The position numbers were made by a program, and so were the translations under genes. A stretch of DNA of 64,000 bases from Gordonia phthalatica (GTDB taxonomy: Bacteria; Actinomycetota; Actinomycetes; Mycobacteriales; Mycobacteriaceae): the NCBI RefSeq assembly GCF_001305675.1, contig NZ_CP011853.1, positions 4,364,728-4,428,727 of the forward strand, written 5' to 3'. The notes beneath the pieces are model-generated. The model was not told where the DNA came from. It searched no databases and saw only the letters and a program-made list of their open reading frames with translations. Below are positions 25,407 through 34,439 of the stretch, piece after piece (the stretch's first letter is position 1; every line of letters starts with the position of its first letter).

Positions 25407-26577
25407 TGTTCTTGCCCAAGACCTTGCGGGCGATGATCAGCTGCTGGATCTGCTGGGTGCCCTCGAAGATGTCCAGGATCTTGGAGTCGCGCGCCCACTT
25501 CTCCAGGAGTTCGGTCTCGGAGAAGGCTGCGGTGGAGCCGATCTCGACGGCCTTGTTGGTGAGCTCGGTGACCATGCGACCGGCCTTCGCCTTGCTCATC
25601 GACGCCTCGGCGGAGTTCGGCGTCTTGTTGTCGGCCATCCACGCGGCGCGCAGGGCCAGCATCCACGAGGCCTCCCAATCGGACTCCAGGCGGATGAAGT
25701 CGGCGACGGAGGCGTGCTGAGCTGCGGCGGGACGGTCGTAGTCGATCTCGTGACCGGCCTCTTCGAGCATGCGACGCAGCTCCTCGAGGGCGGCACGGCC
25801 CAGGCCGACTGCCATCGCCGCGACCACCGGACGGGTGTTGTCGAAGGTCTGCATCACGCCACCGAAGCCCTTGCGGACCTCGATGTCGGGGGAGCCGAGA
25901 AGGTTCTCGGCGGGGACGCGGACGTCGTCGAAGACGATGACGGCGGTGTCGGACGCCTTGAGACCCAGCTTCTCCTCGAGGCGGGCGACGGTGACGCCCG
26001 TGCTGTTCAACGGCACGACGAAGCTCTTGATGGCGGCGCGGCCGACGCTCTTGTCGAGGGTGGCCCACACGACCACGTGATCGGCGCGCGACCCGGCGGT
26101 CACGAAGATCTTCTCGCCGTTGATGACGTACTCGTCGCCGTCGAGCACCGCGGTGGTGGAGACGGCGGCGGAGTCGCTGCCGAAGCTCGGCTCGGTGATG
26201 GCCATGGCGGCCCAGACGTCGGCGAAGCGCTCCAGCTGCTCGTCGTTCGCGACGGCGGCGATGGCGGCGTTGCCGAGGCCCTGGTAGGGGATCGACAGCA
26301 TGAGTCCGACGTCGCCCCAGCTCAGCTCACGTGCGTTGAGCACCGAGCGGATGTTGGCGCCGTTCACGGTCTCACCCTTGTCAGCACCCTTGTCGGCGTC
26401 CTTGTCGCCGCTGCGCGCCTGCTTGGCGATCTTGCCGAGTTCGTCGAGTTCCGTGGGGTACTCGTGCTCGGCCTTGTCGTACTTGCGGGAGATGGGCCGG
26501 AAGATGTGCTCGGCAGCAAGGCGGGCGCGCTCGACCGTGGAGTTCAGCTTCTCCGGGAGCTCAAGGTTAATAGCCAT
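25390..26577 (-). CDS. Acyl-CoA dehydrogenase
   Basis: 395 residues with the three-part ACAD fold: helical N-terminal domain, beta domain with AITEPSFGSDSAAV and VINGEKIFVTAGSRADHVVVWA, and C-terminal helices ending in the FAD/base region DIFEGTQQIQQLIIARKVLG with the catalytic Glu about residue 373. Residues 50-75 hold an unusual Lys/Asp-rich insertion (KDADKGADKGE) within the N-terminal domain. It oxidises a CoA thioester at the alpha-beta bond, feeding electrons to ETF. A TetR-type palindrome sits in the promoter. The downstream lipoprotein gene overlaps its end. Confidence 0.93.
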   Translation of the reverse strand: MAINLELPEKLNSTVERARLAAEHIFRPISRKYDKAEHEYPTELDELGKIAKQARSGDKDADKGADKGETVNGANIRSVLNARELSWGDVGLMLSIPYQGLGNAAIAAVANDEQLERFADVWAAMAITEPSFGSDSAAVSTTAVLDGDEYVINGEKIFVTAGSRADHVVVWATLDKSVGRAAIKSFVVPLNSTGVTVARLEEKLGLKASDTAVIVFDDVRVPAENLLGSPDIEVRKGFGGVMQTFDNTRPVVAAMAVGLGRAALEELRRMLEEAGHEIDYDRPAAAQHASVADFIRLESDWEASWMLALRAAWMADNKTPNSAEASMSKAKAGRMVTELTNKAVEIGSTAAFSETELLEKWARDSKILDIFEGTQQIQQLIIARKVLGKNSADLK

Positions 26578-26585
26578 GACAAAAC

Positions 26586-26607
26586 CTTACTACTGAGTAA
26601 GTTACTT
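26586..26607. promoter_or_regulatory. TetR-type palindrome in the acyl-CoA dehydrogenase promoter
   Basis: CTTACT-ACTG-AGTAAG is a perfect 6+4+6 inverted repeat, followed directly by a second overlapping one, AAGTTACTT, just upstream of the leftward ACAD gene. Acyl-CoA dehydrogenase genes in Mycobacteriales are commonly governed by TetR repressors with such operators. It differs from the KstR and KstR2 motifs; the ligand protein is not encoded next door. Confidence 0.55.
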
Positions 26608-26656
26608 GCCAAGCCCCTCCGCCACCGGTTCTCGCACCCGGCTATCGTCGAGGGCG

Positions 26657-27730
26657 ATGAACACCGTGGTCTTTCCTCCCGCCGCCGTCGCGCCGCCGCA
26701 GTCGCTGGTCGCCCCGTCCGGGCACTACAACTTCGGCACGTACACCGGCTCCATCCCGACGATCAATCCACTCGACGCCGCAGGCACCGGAAAATTCGTC
26801 GGCGCTCGACGTCGCGTGCGAAACCTCGGCCTGAAGGAGTGGGAGGCGTTCCAGCTCGGCGACGACCGCCACTTCGTCCTCGGTGCCGTCTACAACGCGA
26901 AAGCCCTTGGGCTGCTGCAGGTTCTGATCGTCGACAAGCAGGCGGCGACCATCAAGCGGTTCGAGACCAAGCTGCCGTCGAACCTGCTCGACGTCGCGCG
27001 CGGCCTCGACGGCACCGTGTCGTCGGGGGAGTTCGCGGGCCTGAAGATCGAGATCGGCAATGACCTCTCGGGCCACGACGGCTCTGACGGCGTCCTGACC
27101 GTCGACGCGACCCAGCGCGGCACCGCGCTGCGCCCGGAGATGGGTCTGCACATCACCGGCGCCGCAGACCGTGCCGGCCACCTGGTGATCGTGCATCCCT
27201 TCGACGACACCAGGGCGCTGTACTCACACAAGGCGATGATGCCCGCCGCGGGCTCCATCGTCATCGACGGCGAGCGTCTCGGTCTGGCCGACGACCGCGG
27301 CTTCTTGATCCTCGATGATCATCACGGCGATTACCCGCGGCCGATGAAGTACGACTGGGTGACCGGTATCCGCCGTCGTGAGGACGGCGTCGTCGAGGGC
27401 TTCAACCTCACCGACAACCAGATCTGCAATCCCGGGGTGTTCAACGAGAACGCGATCTGGATCGGCGACCAGGTGCACCGACTGCCCGCCGTCACGGTCA
27501 CGCGGCCCGAGGGCCCGTGGGGGAAGTGGTTCATCCGCGACGAGGCCGGCGCCGTCGACGTCACCTTCACGCCGACCGTCCGGTCGACGCAGCACGTCGG
27601 ACCGCGCAAGGCGCTCGCCGAGTACTACGCGCCCTACGGCTGGTACGAGGGCACCATCGAGGCCGAGAACGCGTCGCTGAAGGTCGACGGCGTCTTCGGC
27701 GTCGGGGAGCAGAAGCGGATCTCGGTGTAG
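26657..27730 (+). CDS. DUF2804 domain-containing protein
   Basis: 357 residues from an ATG preceded by GAGGGCG. The order of motifs (GHYNFGTYTGS near the N-terminus, KEWEAFQLGDDRHFVLGAVY, GEFAGLKIEIG, SHKAMMPAAGSI, DDHHGDYPRPMKYDWVTG, then WIGDQVHRLPAV) is that of DUF2804, a lipocalin/hydroxyneurosporene-synthase-like beta-barrel family found in bacteria and fungi with unknown biochemical role. No signal peptide or membrane helix. Divergent from the acyl-CoA dehydrogenase across about 80 bases, so both may answer to the palindrome between them. Confidence 0.82.
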   Translation: MNTVVFPPAAVAPPQSLVAPSGHYNFGTYTGSIPTINPLDAAGTGKFVGARRRVRNLGLKEWEAFQLGDDRHFVLGAVYNAKALGLLQVLIVDKQAATIKRFETKLPSNLLDVARGLDGTVSSGEFAGLKIEIGNDLSGHDGSDGVLTVDATQRGTALRPEMGLHITGAADRAGHLVIVHPFDDTRALYSHKAMMPAAGSIVIDGERLGLADDRGFLILDDHHGDYPRPMKYDWVTGIRRREDGVVEGFNLTDNQICNPGVFNENAIWIGDQVHRLPAVTVTRPEGPWGKWFIRDEAGAVDVTFTPTVRSTQHVGPRKALAEYYAPYGWYEGTIEAENASLKVDGVFGVGEQKRISV

Positions 27731-27809
27731 GCGTTGCGGCTGTATCCGCGGGGCGCCCGGTTCGATTCTTCCGCACATTTCCGCGTCCCCGCGCAGTACC
27801 GTCGTCCGT

Positions 27810-27980
27810 ATGGACGACACAGCGGAGGGGCCCCCGAGGCGGAAGGAGCGGATGGGTGTCGCGATCGCCATCGGTGTCGCGATCGGCGTCGCGCTGTTCG
27901 CTGCGACCGGCAGCGCCGCATGGATCGCGATCGGCGTGGCGGTCGGCGTCGCCTGCGGTGCCGGATGGTCGAAGCAGTGA
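27810..27980 (+). CDS. Small membrane protein, 56 residues
   Basis: A short gene of 56 codons with a charged N-terminus (MDDTAEGPPRRKERMG) and two hydrophobic segments made of repeated IGVAIGVA / IGVAVGVA units containing small-residue packing motifs, ending GAGWSKQ. Third codon positions are nearly all G or C as in real genes of this genome. It is separated from the DUF2804 gene by about 80 bases and followed by a long hairpin. Function unknown; it may be a membrane-complex accessory subunit. Confidence 0.55.
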   Translation: MDDTAEGPPRRKERMGVAIAIGVAIGVALFAATGSAAWIAIGVAVGVACGAGWSKQ

Positions 27981-27999
27981 GCGCAGCGTAACGGCCGGC

Positions 28000-28066
28000 C
28001 ATCCGCGTAGTTCGCCGTCAGAAGCGTGGTTCTGAATCCAGCTTCTGACGGCGAGTTACGCGGATG
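28000..28066. terminator. 26-bp-arm hairpin between convergent genes
   Basis: Arms 28000-28025 and 28041-28066 are inverted copies at 24 of 26 positions, with a 15-base loop. The element ends 14 bases before the leuS stop and lies 19 bases after the small-protein stop, so it can act as a bidirectional terminator. It is far longer and more exact than a normal terminator and has no U-run, leaving open a mobile palindromic repeat or a structured RNA. Confidence 0.7.
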
Positions 28067-28079
28067 CGGCGGAACGCCC

Positions 28080-30971
28080 CTACGGGACGATATTCACCAT
28101 CTTGCCGGGGACGAAGATGATCTTGCGGGGCTCGCCGTCGAGCAGGGCGGCGATCTTCGGATCGGCCAGCGCGGCGGCGACGACCGTCGCCTCGTCGGCG
28201 TCGACGGCCACGGTGATGCGGCTGCGCGGCTTGCCCTTGACTGCGACGGGCAGCTCGACGGTGTCCTCGACCAGCCACTTCTCGTCGACCTCGGGGAACG
28301 GGCCGTGCGCCAGCGAACCGTCGTGCCCGAGGCGGCTCCACAGCTCCTCAGCGATGTGCGGGGCGAGGGGAGCGAGCATCAGGACCAGGCCCTCGACCGT
28401 CTCCCGCGGCGCGCCCTTCGGGTAGTGCTTGGTCAGGAAGTTGGTCAGCTCGATCAGCTTGGCGCCCGCGGTGTTGGTGCGCAGGTTCGCGAAGTCGTCG
28501 CGAACGCCCTCGATCGCCTTGTGGAGCGCCTTGTTGGCGTCGTCCGACGGCGCGTCGTCGGTCACGTGGACGGTGCCGGTCTCCTCGTCGACCACCAGAC
28601 GCCACACGCGCTGCAGGAAGCGCTGCGCGCCGACCACGTCCTTGGTGGCCCAGGGACGCGACTGGTCCAGCGGACCCATCGACATCTCGTAGACACGCAG
28701 GGTGTCGGCGCCGTAGTCGCGGGCGATCTCGTCGGGAGCGACGGAGTTCTTGAGCGACTTGCCCATCTTCCCGTACTCCCGGTTGACCTCTTGGTCGTTG
28801 AAGAAGTACTTGCCGTCGCGCTCCACGACGTCCGCGGCGGGCACGTAGACGCCGCGCGAGTCGGTGTACGCGTAGGCCTGGATCATGCCCTGGTTGAACA
28901 GGCGACGGTACGGCTCGCGGCTGGTGACATAGCCGAGGTCGAACAGGACCTTGTGCCAGAAGCGCGAGTACAGCAGGTGCAGGACGGCGTGCTCCACACC
29001 GCCGATGTACAGGTCCAGACCGCCGGGATCGTTCTCGCCGTGGATTGCGGGGCGCGGGCCCATCCAGTACGCCTCGTTGTCCTTGGCGCACAGGGTCTCG
29101 TCGTTGGTCGGATCGATGTAGCGCAGCTGGTACCAGGAGCTGCCCGCCCACTGCGGCATCACGTTGGTGTCGCGGGTGTAGGTCTGCGTGCCGCGGCCGT
29201 CGCCGAGATCGAGTTCGACGGTGACCCATTCGGTGGCCTTGGCCAGCGGGGGAGACGGTTCGCTGTCGGCGTCGTCCGGGTCGAAGGCGACGGGCTGATA
29301 GTCGGCCACCTCGGGGAGCTCGATCGGCAGCATCGACTCGGGCAGCGCATGCGGGGCGCCGTCGGCGTCGTACACGATCGGGAAGGGCTCGCCCCAGTAG
29401 CGCTGGCGGGCGAACAGCCAGTCGCGCAGCTTGTACTGCACGGTTCCGGTGCCTGCGTCGTCGGCCTCGAGGCGCTCGATCATGGCGGCCTTGGCGTCGT
29501 CGACGGTCAGGCCGTTCAGGAAGTCGGAGTTCACCAGCGGTCCGTCGCCGGTGTACGCGGCGTCGGCGACGCCCTCGTCGGAGCCGATGACCTCGATGAG
29601 CGGCAGGCCGAAGGCGGTCGCGAACTCGTGATCGCGGGTGTCGTGCGCGGGGACGGCCATGATGGCGCCGGTGCCGTAGCCGATCAGGACGTAGTCGGCG
29701 ATGAACACGGGGACGGGCTGACCGTTGACCGGGTTGGTGGCGAAGGAGCCGGTGAAGACGCCGGTCTTCTCCTTGTTCTCCTGGCGTTCGACGTCGCTCT
29801 TGGCGGCGATCGACGCGCGGTAGGCAGCGACGGCGCTCTTCGGATCAGCAGCGTTTCCGGTCCAGCGCGGGTCGGTGTCGGCCGGCCATTCATCGGCGAC
29901 GAGCGCGTCGACCAGTTCGTGTTCGGGGGCCAGGACCATGTAGCTGGCACCGAACAGGGTGTCGGGGCGGGTGGTGAAGACCTCGATGACGGCGGGGGAG
30001 CCGTCGACGGCCTCGACGCCCGGGACCGGGAACTTGACCTGGGCGCCGCGCGAGCGGCCGATCCAGTTGCGCTGCATGGTCTTGACCTTGTCGGGCCAGT
30101 CCAGCAGGTCCAGGTCGTCGAGCAGGCGGTCGGAGTAGGCGGTGATCCGCATCATCCACTGGCGCAGGTTCTTGCGGAAGACGGGGAAGTTGCCGCGTTC
30201 GGACTTGCCGTCGGCGGTCACCTCCTCGTTGGCGAGGACGGTGCCGAGCCCGGGGCACCAGTTCACCAGGGAGTTGCTCAGGTAGACGAGGCGGAACTCG
30301 TCGAGGACCTCGCGGCGTTCGACGGCGCTGAGCGCCACCCAGTCGCGGCCGTCCTCCAACTCGCGGCCGTTCTCGAACTCCTCGACCAGCTCGTCGATCG
30401 GACGGGCCTTACCCTGCTCCGGATCGAACCAGGCGTTGTAGATCTGCAGGAAGATCCACTGCGTCCACCGGTAGAACTCGAGGTCGGTGGTGGCGACGCG
30501 GCGACGCTCGTCGTGGCCGAGACCGAGGCGGCGGATCTGCTGCAGATACCGCTCGATGTTGGCTTCGGTGGTTGTCCGCGGGTGCGTTCCGGTCTGGACC
30601 GCGTACTGCTCGGCGGGGAGGCCGAAGGAGTCGAAGCCCATGGTGTGCAGGACGTTCTTGCCGGTCATCCGTTGGTAGCGCGCGAAGACGTCGCTGGCGA
30701 TGAAGCCGAGCGGGTGTCCGACGTGCAGGCCTGCGCCCGACGGGTACGGGAACATGTCCTGCACGAACAGCTTGTCGTCGGCGTCGGGGCCGTCGCCTCC
30801 GGCGTAGGCGGAGAAGTCGCCGGCCAGGGGGCCGACGGGGTTGGGCGCGGCGAAGGTCTGGTTCTGGCTCCAGAACTCCTGCCAGCGCCCCTCGATCTCG
30901 CCCGCGGTCTGGGCGGTGTACCGGTGGCCCTCGGTGTCGGCCGGACGCGTCGTCGAATCAGCAGAAGTCAC
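28080..30971 (-). CDS. leuS: Leucyl-tRNA synthetase
   Basis: 963 residues, class I synthetase. The HIGH signature appears as HVGHPLGF (about 83-90) after [10 protein letters not shown], the CP1 editing domain follows with [19 protein letters not shown], and the KMSKS loop is [10 protein letters not shown] (about residue 734). The C-terminal anticodon and LeuS-specific domains are complete. It attaches leucine to tRNA-Leu and edits misacylated products. Leaderward gene order and length agree with mycobacterial LeuS. Transcribed leftward and probably alone; the start ATG lies 117 bases from the divergent SdpI-like gene. Confidence 0.97.
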   Translation of the reverse strand: MTSADSTTRPADTEGHRYTAQTAGEIEGRWQEFWSQNQTFAAPNPVGPLAGDFSAYAGGDGPDADDKLFVQDMFPYPSGAGLHVGHPLGFIASDVFARYQRMTGKNVLHTMGFDSFGLPAEQYAVQTGTHPRTTTEANIERYLQQIRRLGLGHDERRRVATTDLEFYRWTQWIFLQIYNAWFDPEQGKARPIDELVEEFENGRELEDGRDWVALSAVERREVLDEFRLVYLSNSLVNWCPGLGTVLANEEVTADGKSERGNFPVFRKNLRQWMMRITAYSDRLLDDLDLLDWPDKVKTMQRNWIGRSRGAQVKFPVPGVEAVDGSPAVIEVFTTRPDTLFGASYMVLAPEHELVDALVADEWPADTDPRWTGNAADPKSAVAAYRASIAAKSDVERQENKEKTGVFTGSFATNPVNGQPVPVFIADYVLIGYGTGAIMAVPAHDTRDHEFATAFGLPLIEVIGSDEGVADAAYTGDGPLVNSDFLNGLTVDDAKAAMIERLEADDAGTGTVQYKLRDWLFARQRYWGEPFPIVYDADGAPHALPESMLPIELPEVADYQPVAFDPDDADSEPSPPLAKATEWVTVELDLGDGRGTQTYTRDTNVMPQWAGSSWYQLRYIDPTNDETLCAKDNEAYWMGPRPAIHGENDPGGLDLYIGGVEHAVLHLLYSRFWHKVLFDLGYVTSREPYRRLFNQGMIQAYAYTDSRGVYVPAADVVERDGKYFFNDQEVNREYGKMGKSLKNSVAPDEIARDYGADTLRVYEMSMGPLDQSRPWATKDVVGAQRFLQRVWRLVVDEETGTVHVTDDAPSDDANKALHKAIEGVRDDFANLRTNTAGAKLIELTNFLTKHYPKGAPRETVEGLVLMLAPLAPHIAEELWSRLGHDGSLAHGPFPEVDEKWLVEDTVELPVAVKGKPRSRITVAVDADEATVVAAALADPKIAALLDGEPRKIIFVPGKMVNIVP

Positions 30972-31088
30972 ACGACCAGCGTAAATCCTCCCGTGATCGC
31001 GATGAAATCAGGCCGTCACCGATGTGGCCCGTGTGATGTCGACCGAGATGGTTAGGGCATTGCTACAGGTGGTCGTAGACTTGAGGCC

Positions 31089-31628
31089 GTGTCTATCGTG
31101 TCTGCCGTCATCGCGGTCTTCGCACTGGTGCTCGCGGTCGGATCGCTGGGAGTCGGCGTCGCCGGCCTGACCGGCGCACTGCGTCGCAATCGATGGGCGG
31201 GCGTCCGCTCGCCGGAGACGCTCCGCTCGGACGAGACGTTCGCCGTCGCCAACAAGGTCGCAGCCCCCGGGTACCTCGGTGCGGGCGCGATCCTCGCCGC
31301 GACCGGCGTCATCGGACTGCTGGTCGGATCCTGGGGCTTCCTGTTCGCCCTGTTCGGCATCATCGTCGCCCTCCTGGTCGTCTCGGCGGCGGGCGGCCTG
31401 GCGCTGCAGGCGGCGCGTGCGATCCCGACTCCGGAGGCCGCCGGCTGCGGCTGCTGCTCGGACTCGGCTGACGACCACGGCTCGGCCGGATGTGCCGACG
31501 ACTCCGCATCATCGTGCCACACCGACTCCGCCGATCCCGCCGCCGACTGCGGTGAGTCGAGCTGCGGCTCGTGCGCACTGAGCGGCATGTGCCTGGCGGA
31601 GGACAACCCGCACAATCACGCCGTCTAG
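31089..31628 (+). CDS. SdpI-like membrane protein with Cys-rich C-terminal tail
   Basis: 179 residues. The N-terminal two-thirds holds three hydrophobic helices and the SdpI/YhfL signature RNRWAGVRSPETLRSDETFA, NKVAAPGYLGAG. The last 45 residues form a hydrophilic tail with ten Cys and several Asp and His (CGCC, CADDS, SSCHTD, SSCGSC, SGMC), looking like a metal-binding or redox appendage rather than part of the SdpI fold. SdpI itself gives immunity to a secreted toxin in Bacillus. The GTG start precedes the first helix. The transporter gene begins seven bases after its stop, so they share an operon. Confidence 0.78.
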   Translation: MSIVSAVIAVFALVLAVGSLGVGVAGLTGALRRNRWAGVRSPETLRSDETFAVANKVAAPGYLGAGAILAATGVIGLLVGSWGFLFALFGIIVALLVVSAAGGLALQAARAIPTPEAAGCGCCSDSADDHGSAGCADDSASSCHTDSADPAADCGESSCGSCALSGMCLAEDNPHNHAV

Positions 31629-31634
31629 CGGCTG

Positions 31635-32621
31635 ATGAAGAAACTTCTCGATCGTTCACCGGTCGACGGCTTCGTCCTGTCGATCTTCCTGGCCGTCGTC
31701 GTCGCAGCGATCTTCCCCGCTCGGGGCACGTTCGCCGACGTCATGGACTGGGTGGTCGTCGGCCTCATCGCTCTGCTGTTCTTCCTCTACGGTGCCCGCC
31801 TGCACCCGAGGGAGGCGCTCGACGGCCTCACGCACTGGCGTCTGCACCTGACGATCCTGAGCTTCACGTTCATCCTGTTCCCGATCGTCGGCCTGCTCCT
31901 GAGGCCGGTCCTGACGCCACTCGTCGGCGAGCACCTGGCGCAGGGAATCCTCTATCTGACGCTCGTACCGTCGACGGTGCAGTCGTCGATCGCGTTCACC
32001 TCCATCGCCCGCGGCAATGTGGCGGGGGCCATCGTCAGCGCGTCGGCGTCGAACCTGATCGGCGTGTTCCTGACACCGCTGCTGGTGGTGTTCCTGATGG
32101 GTTCGGGTGCCGGCGTCCACATCACCGGCTCGTCGGTCACGAAGATCGTGCTCGAGATCCTGGTCCCGTTCCTGATCGGTCAGCTGTGTCGCCCGCTGAT
32201 CGCCGGGTTCATGTCGAAGTACGCGGCGCCGACCAAGTATGTCGACCGGAGTTCGATCATCGTGGTGGTCTACGTGGCGTTCAGCGGCGGCGTGGTCTCG
32301 GGCATGTGGTCCGTCGTGAGTGCCTGGGACGTCGTCATCGTCACCGCGGTGTCGATCGTCTTCGTGATCGCGATGCTGTCGGTGACTCGGTGGGTGCCGA
32401 CCCGGATGGGCTTCAACCGCGAGGACACCATCGCCATTCAGTTCTGCGGCACCAAGAAATCCCTGGCCACGGGTCTGCCGCTGGCCACGGTCATGTTCGC
32501 GAGCGGCACGGTCGGCTTCGTGGTGCTGCCGCTGATGATCTTCCACCAGGTGCAGCTGGTGCTGTGCTCCATCCTCGCCAGCCGCTACGAGAAGCAGGCG
32601 ATCGCCGCCGCCGAAGGCTGA
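31635..32621 (+). CDS. Bile acid:sodium symporter family protein (YfeH-like)
   Basis: 328 residues with about ten hydrophobic helices. The SBF-like family features are present: FFLYGARLHPREAL, the crossing-helix segment VPSTVQSSIAFTSIARGNVAGAI and a second one, FCGTKKSLATGLPLA. The BASS superfamily moves organic anions with sodium; the YfeH branch is widespread and poorly characterised. The sequence is co-directional with, and seven bases after, the Cys-tailed SdpI-like gene, suggesting a joint envelope function. Confidence 0.9.
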   Translation: MKKLLDRSPVDGFVLSIFLAVVVAAIFPARGTFADVMDWVVVGLIALLFFLYGARLHPREALDGLTHWRLHLTILSFTFILFPIVGLLLRPVLTPLVGEHLAQGILYLTLVPSTVQSSIAFTSIARGNVAGAIVSASASNLIGVFLTPLLVVFLMGSGAGVHITGSSVTKIVLEILVPFLIGQLCRPLIAGFMSKYAAPTKYVDRSSIIVVVYVAFSGGVVSGMWSVVSAWDVVIVTAVSIVFVIAMLSVTRWVPTRMGFNREDTIAIQFCGTKKSLATGLPLATVMFASGTVGFVVLPLMIFHQVQLVLCSILASRYEKQAIAAAEG

Positions 32622-32667
32622 TCGGCGTGTCGGGGAACCGAACCCGGCGCTGCTGCGTCCAATCGGT

Positions 32668-33129
32668 ATGGACCCCGCGATCGAGTACTTCTTCGGCACC
32701 GGCGACGGCACGCTGCATCGCTGGACCTCGCCCGCCGACCTGAACGTGAGTGGCGACGGGACGCTCGACGCCGTGACCCTCGACTTCGACGGCGACGGCC
32801 TCGACGACGATGCGATGTGGGATTCCGACGGCGACGGCGTTGCCGATCTGGTCCTGCTCGACTTGGACGACGACGGCGTCCCCGAGACACGGTTCTCCGA
32901 CGGTGGTCGTGGCCTGTGGGAGATCGCCGCGGACCCCGACGGGTCCGATCCCGGGAGTCCACCGAGTCTCCGCCAGGATGTCCTCGACACCGACGGCGAC
33001 GGTGTCCCCGATCTGGTGCTGCTCGACACCGACGGGGACGGTTTCGCCGACGACTATCGGCCCGCCGACGGCTCCGCCACGACCGGCTCCTCGACGAGCG
33101 GTTCCGGCGGCGGTCCCTCCGCGCGCTGA
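32668..33129 (+). CDS. Acidic protein with repeated calcium-loop motifs
   Basis: 153 residues, strongly acidic. At least five DxDxDG-type loops occur (DFDGDGLDDD, DSDGDGVADL, DLDDDGVPE, DTDGDGVPDL, DTDGDGFADD) in units of the form DTDGDGVPDLVLLDTDGDG, similar to thrombospondin type-3 or dockerin-like calcium-binding repeats. No signal peptide; the start is the ATG at MDPAIEYFFGTG. The tail is Ser/Gly-rich. Its 3' end overlaps the convergent MFS gene by 76 bases, and both proteins keep low-complexity C-termini there. Function unknown. Confidence 0.72.
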   Translation: MDPAIEYFFGTGDGTLHRWTSPADLNVSGDGTLDAVTLDFDGDGLDDDAMWDSDGDGVADLVLLDLDDDGVPETRFSDGGRGLWEIAADPDGSDPGSPPSLRQDVLDTDGDGVPDLVLLDTDGDGFADDYRPADGSATTGSSTSGSGGGPSAR

Positions 33130-34370
33130 CCGCGGCGGATCACCCAGACGGTGGTCGCGAAGTAGAGGATCGACCCGGCGACGACGAGGACCGGACTGAA
33201 GCCGTCGGCGGGCACCGCCAGCGCCGCGATGAAGATGGCGGCCACGAACGCCGTGTTGAACAGGGCGTCCTGAACGGCGAAGACCTGACCGCGGTAGGAG
33301 TCGGGGACGTCGCACTGCATGGCGACGTCGCCGCACAGTTTCACCGTTTGCCCGGCGAGGCCGATCACAGCGGCGGCGATCAGGACGGGGACGGGTCGCA
33401 CGGTGAGCAGGAGCAGTTCGGCGAAGCCGCCGAGGATCAGCGCGCTGACGATGGTGCCGCGTCGTCCCACCACGCGAATCGAGACGGGCGTGGTGCCTGC
33501 CGCGATGAGCGCGCCGACCGCGACGCAGCCGCCGATCAGCGAGATGGCTCGTACGTCGGCGCCGAGTGCGTCACCGAGCTCGGTGTGCCGGACCAGCATC
33601 AGGAACATCAGCGTGTTGAGGCCGAAGACCAGCCGGTGCACGCCGATCGCACTGAGCACGATGCCCACGCTGGGGGTGCGGAGGACGGCGCGCAGGCCGT
33701 GTTCCAACCCTCGGGCCAGCGAGTAGGCCGCGGTGTGTCCGATGCCGTCGGGATGGTCGGGCCCGAGTTGCCGGGTCTTGAACCCACCGGCCAGCAGCGC
33801 CGCTATCAGTCCGAAAACGGCGCCCGCCATCAACGTGGCACCCGAGCCGCCGTTGTCGGCGCCGAAGATCAGCCGCAGCACGGCGGACACTCCCGCCCCG
33901 ACGGCGAGCATGCCCGCGCCGATCGTCGTGAAGAAGGCGTTGATCTCGACGATCAATGACGGTGGCGTGACGTGCGGCAGGCTCGCCGACAAGCCCGACG
34001 CGACCAGCCGACTGCAGCCGGTCACCAGCAGGGCCGAGAGCAGGACCACCGTGTCGGGGGAGCTCGCACTCATCGTCAGCGCCACCAGGAGGATCGCCAG
34101 TGCGCGCAGTACGTTGGCCCACAGCAGGACGCGCCGTCGATCCCAGTGATCGAGGAGGGCTCCCGCGAACGGGCCGAGCAGTGAGTAGGGGAGCAGCAGC
34201 ACCGCGAAGCCGCCGGCGATCGCGAGGGGATCGGTGTGCCGGTCCGGGTTGAAGAGGATCGAGAACGCCAATGCGGCCTGGAAGGCACCGTCGCTCATCT
34301 GGGTCAGGAGACGGACGCCGAGCAGTCGGACCAGCCCCGGGGCATGTGTCACCGACCGCAAACTCTTCAC
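33054..34370 (-). CDS. MFS transporter
   Basis: 438 residues with about twelve hydrophobic segments; the loop 2-3 motif reads LLDHWDRRRVLLWANVLRAL and a similar motif recurs at the middle (VVGRRGTIVSALILGGFAEL). It resembles the MFS_3/enterobactin-exporter-like group of drug and siderophore exporters. The C-terminal tail is Pro/Glu-rich and extends into the convergent calcium-loop gene. Divergent from the YqgE gene over about 70 bases. Confidence 0.9.
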   Translation of the reverse strand: MKSLRSVTHAPGLVRLLGVRLLTQMSDGAFQAALAFSILFNPDRHTDPLAIAGGFAVLLLPYSLLGPFAGALLDHWDRRRVLLWANVLRALAILLVALTMSASSPDTVVLLSALLVTGCSRLVASGLSASLPHVTPPSLIVEINAFFTTIGAGMLAVGAGVSAVLRLIFGADNGGSGATLMAGAVFGLIAALLAGGFKTRQLGPDHPDGIGHTAAYSLARGLEHGLRAVLRTPSVGIVLSAIGVHRLVFGLNTLMFLMLVRHTELGDALGADVRAISLIGGCVAVGALIAAGTTPVSIRVVGRRGTIVSALILGGFAELLLLTVRPVPVLIAAAVIGLAGQTVKLCGDVAMQCDVPDSYRGQVFAVQDALFNTAFVAAIFIAALAVPADGFSPVLVVAGSILYFATTVWVIRRGQRAEGPPPEPLVEEPVVAEPSAGR

Positions 34371-34439
34371 CGTCTGAGTTTACGACCGAAGTCGGTCCAG
34401 GTGCGGTCGTGATGGCGAGGCTGGTGTCATGATTGAGGG

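Noticed and set aside
25087..27063. 658-codon rightward open frame opposite the lipoprotein and acyl-CoA dehydrogenase genes
   Set aside because: It is the antisense of a clear ACAD with full motifs; composition is His/Gly/Asp-rich as expected from a complementary frame in GC-rich DNA.
28026..31055. 1009-codon rightward open frame
   Set aside because: Complete antisense of leuS; no domain recognisable.
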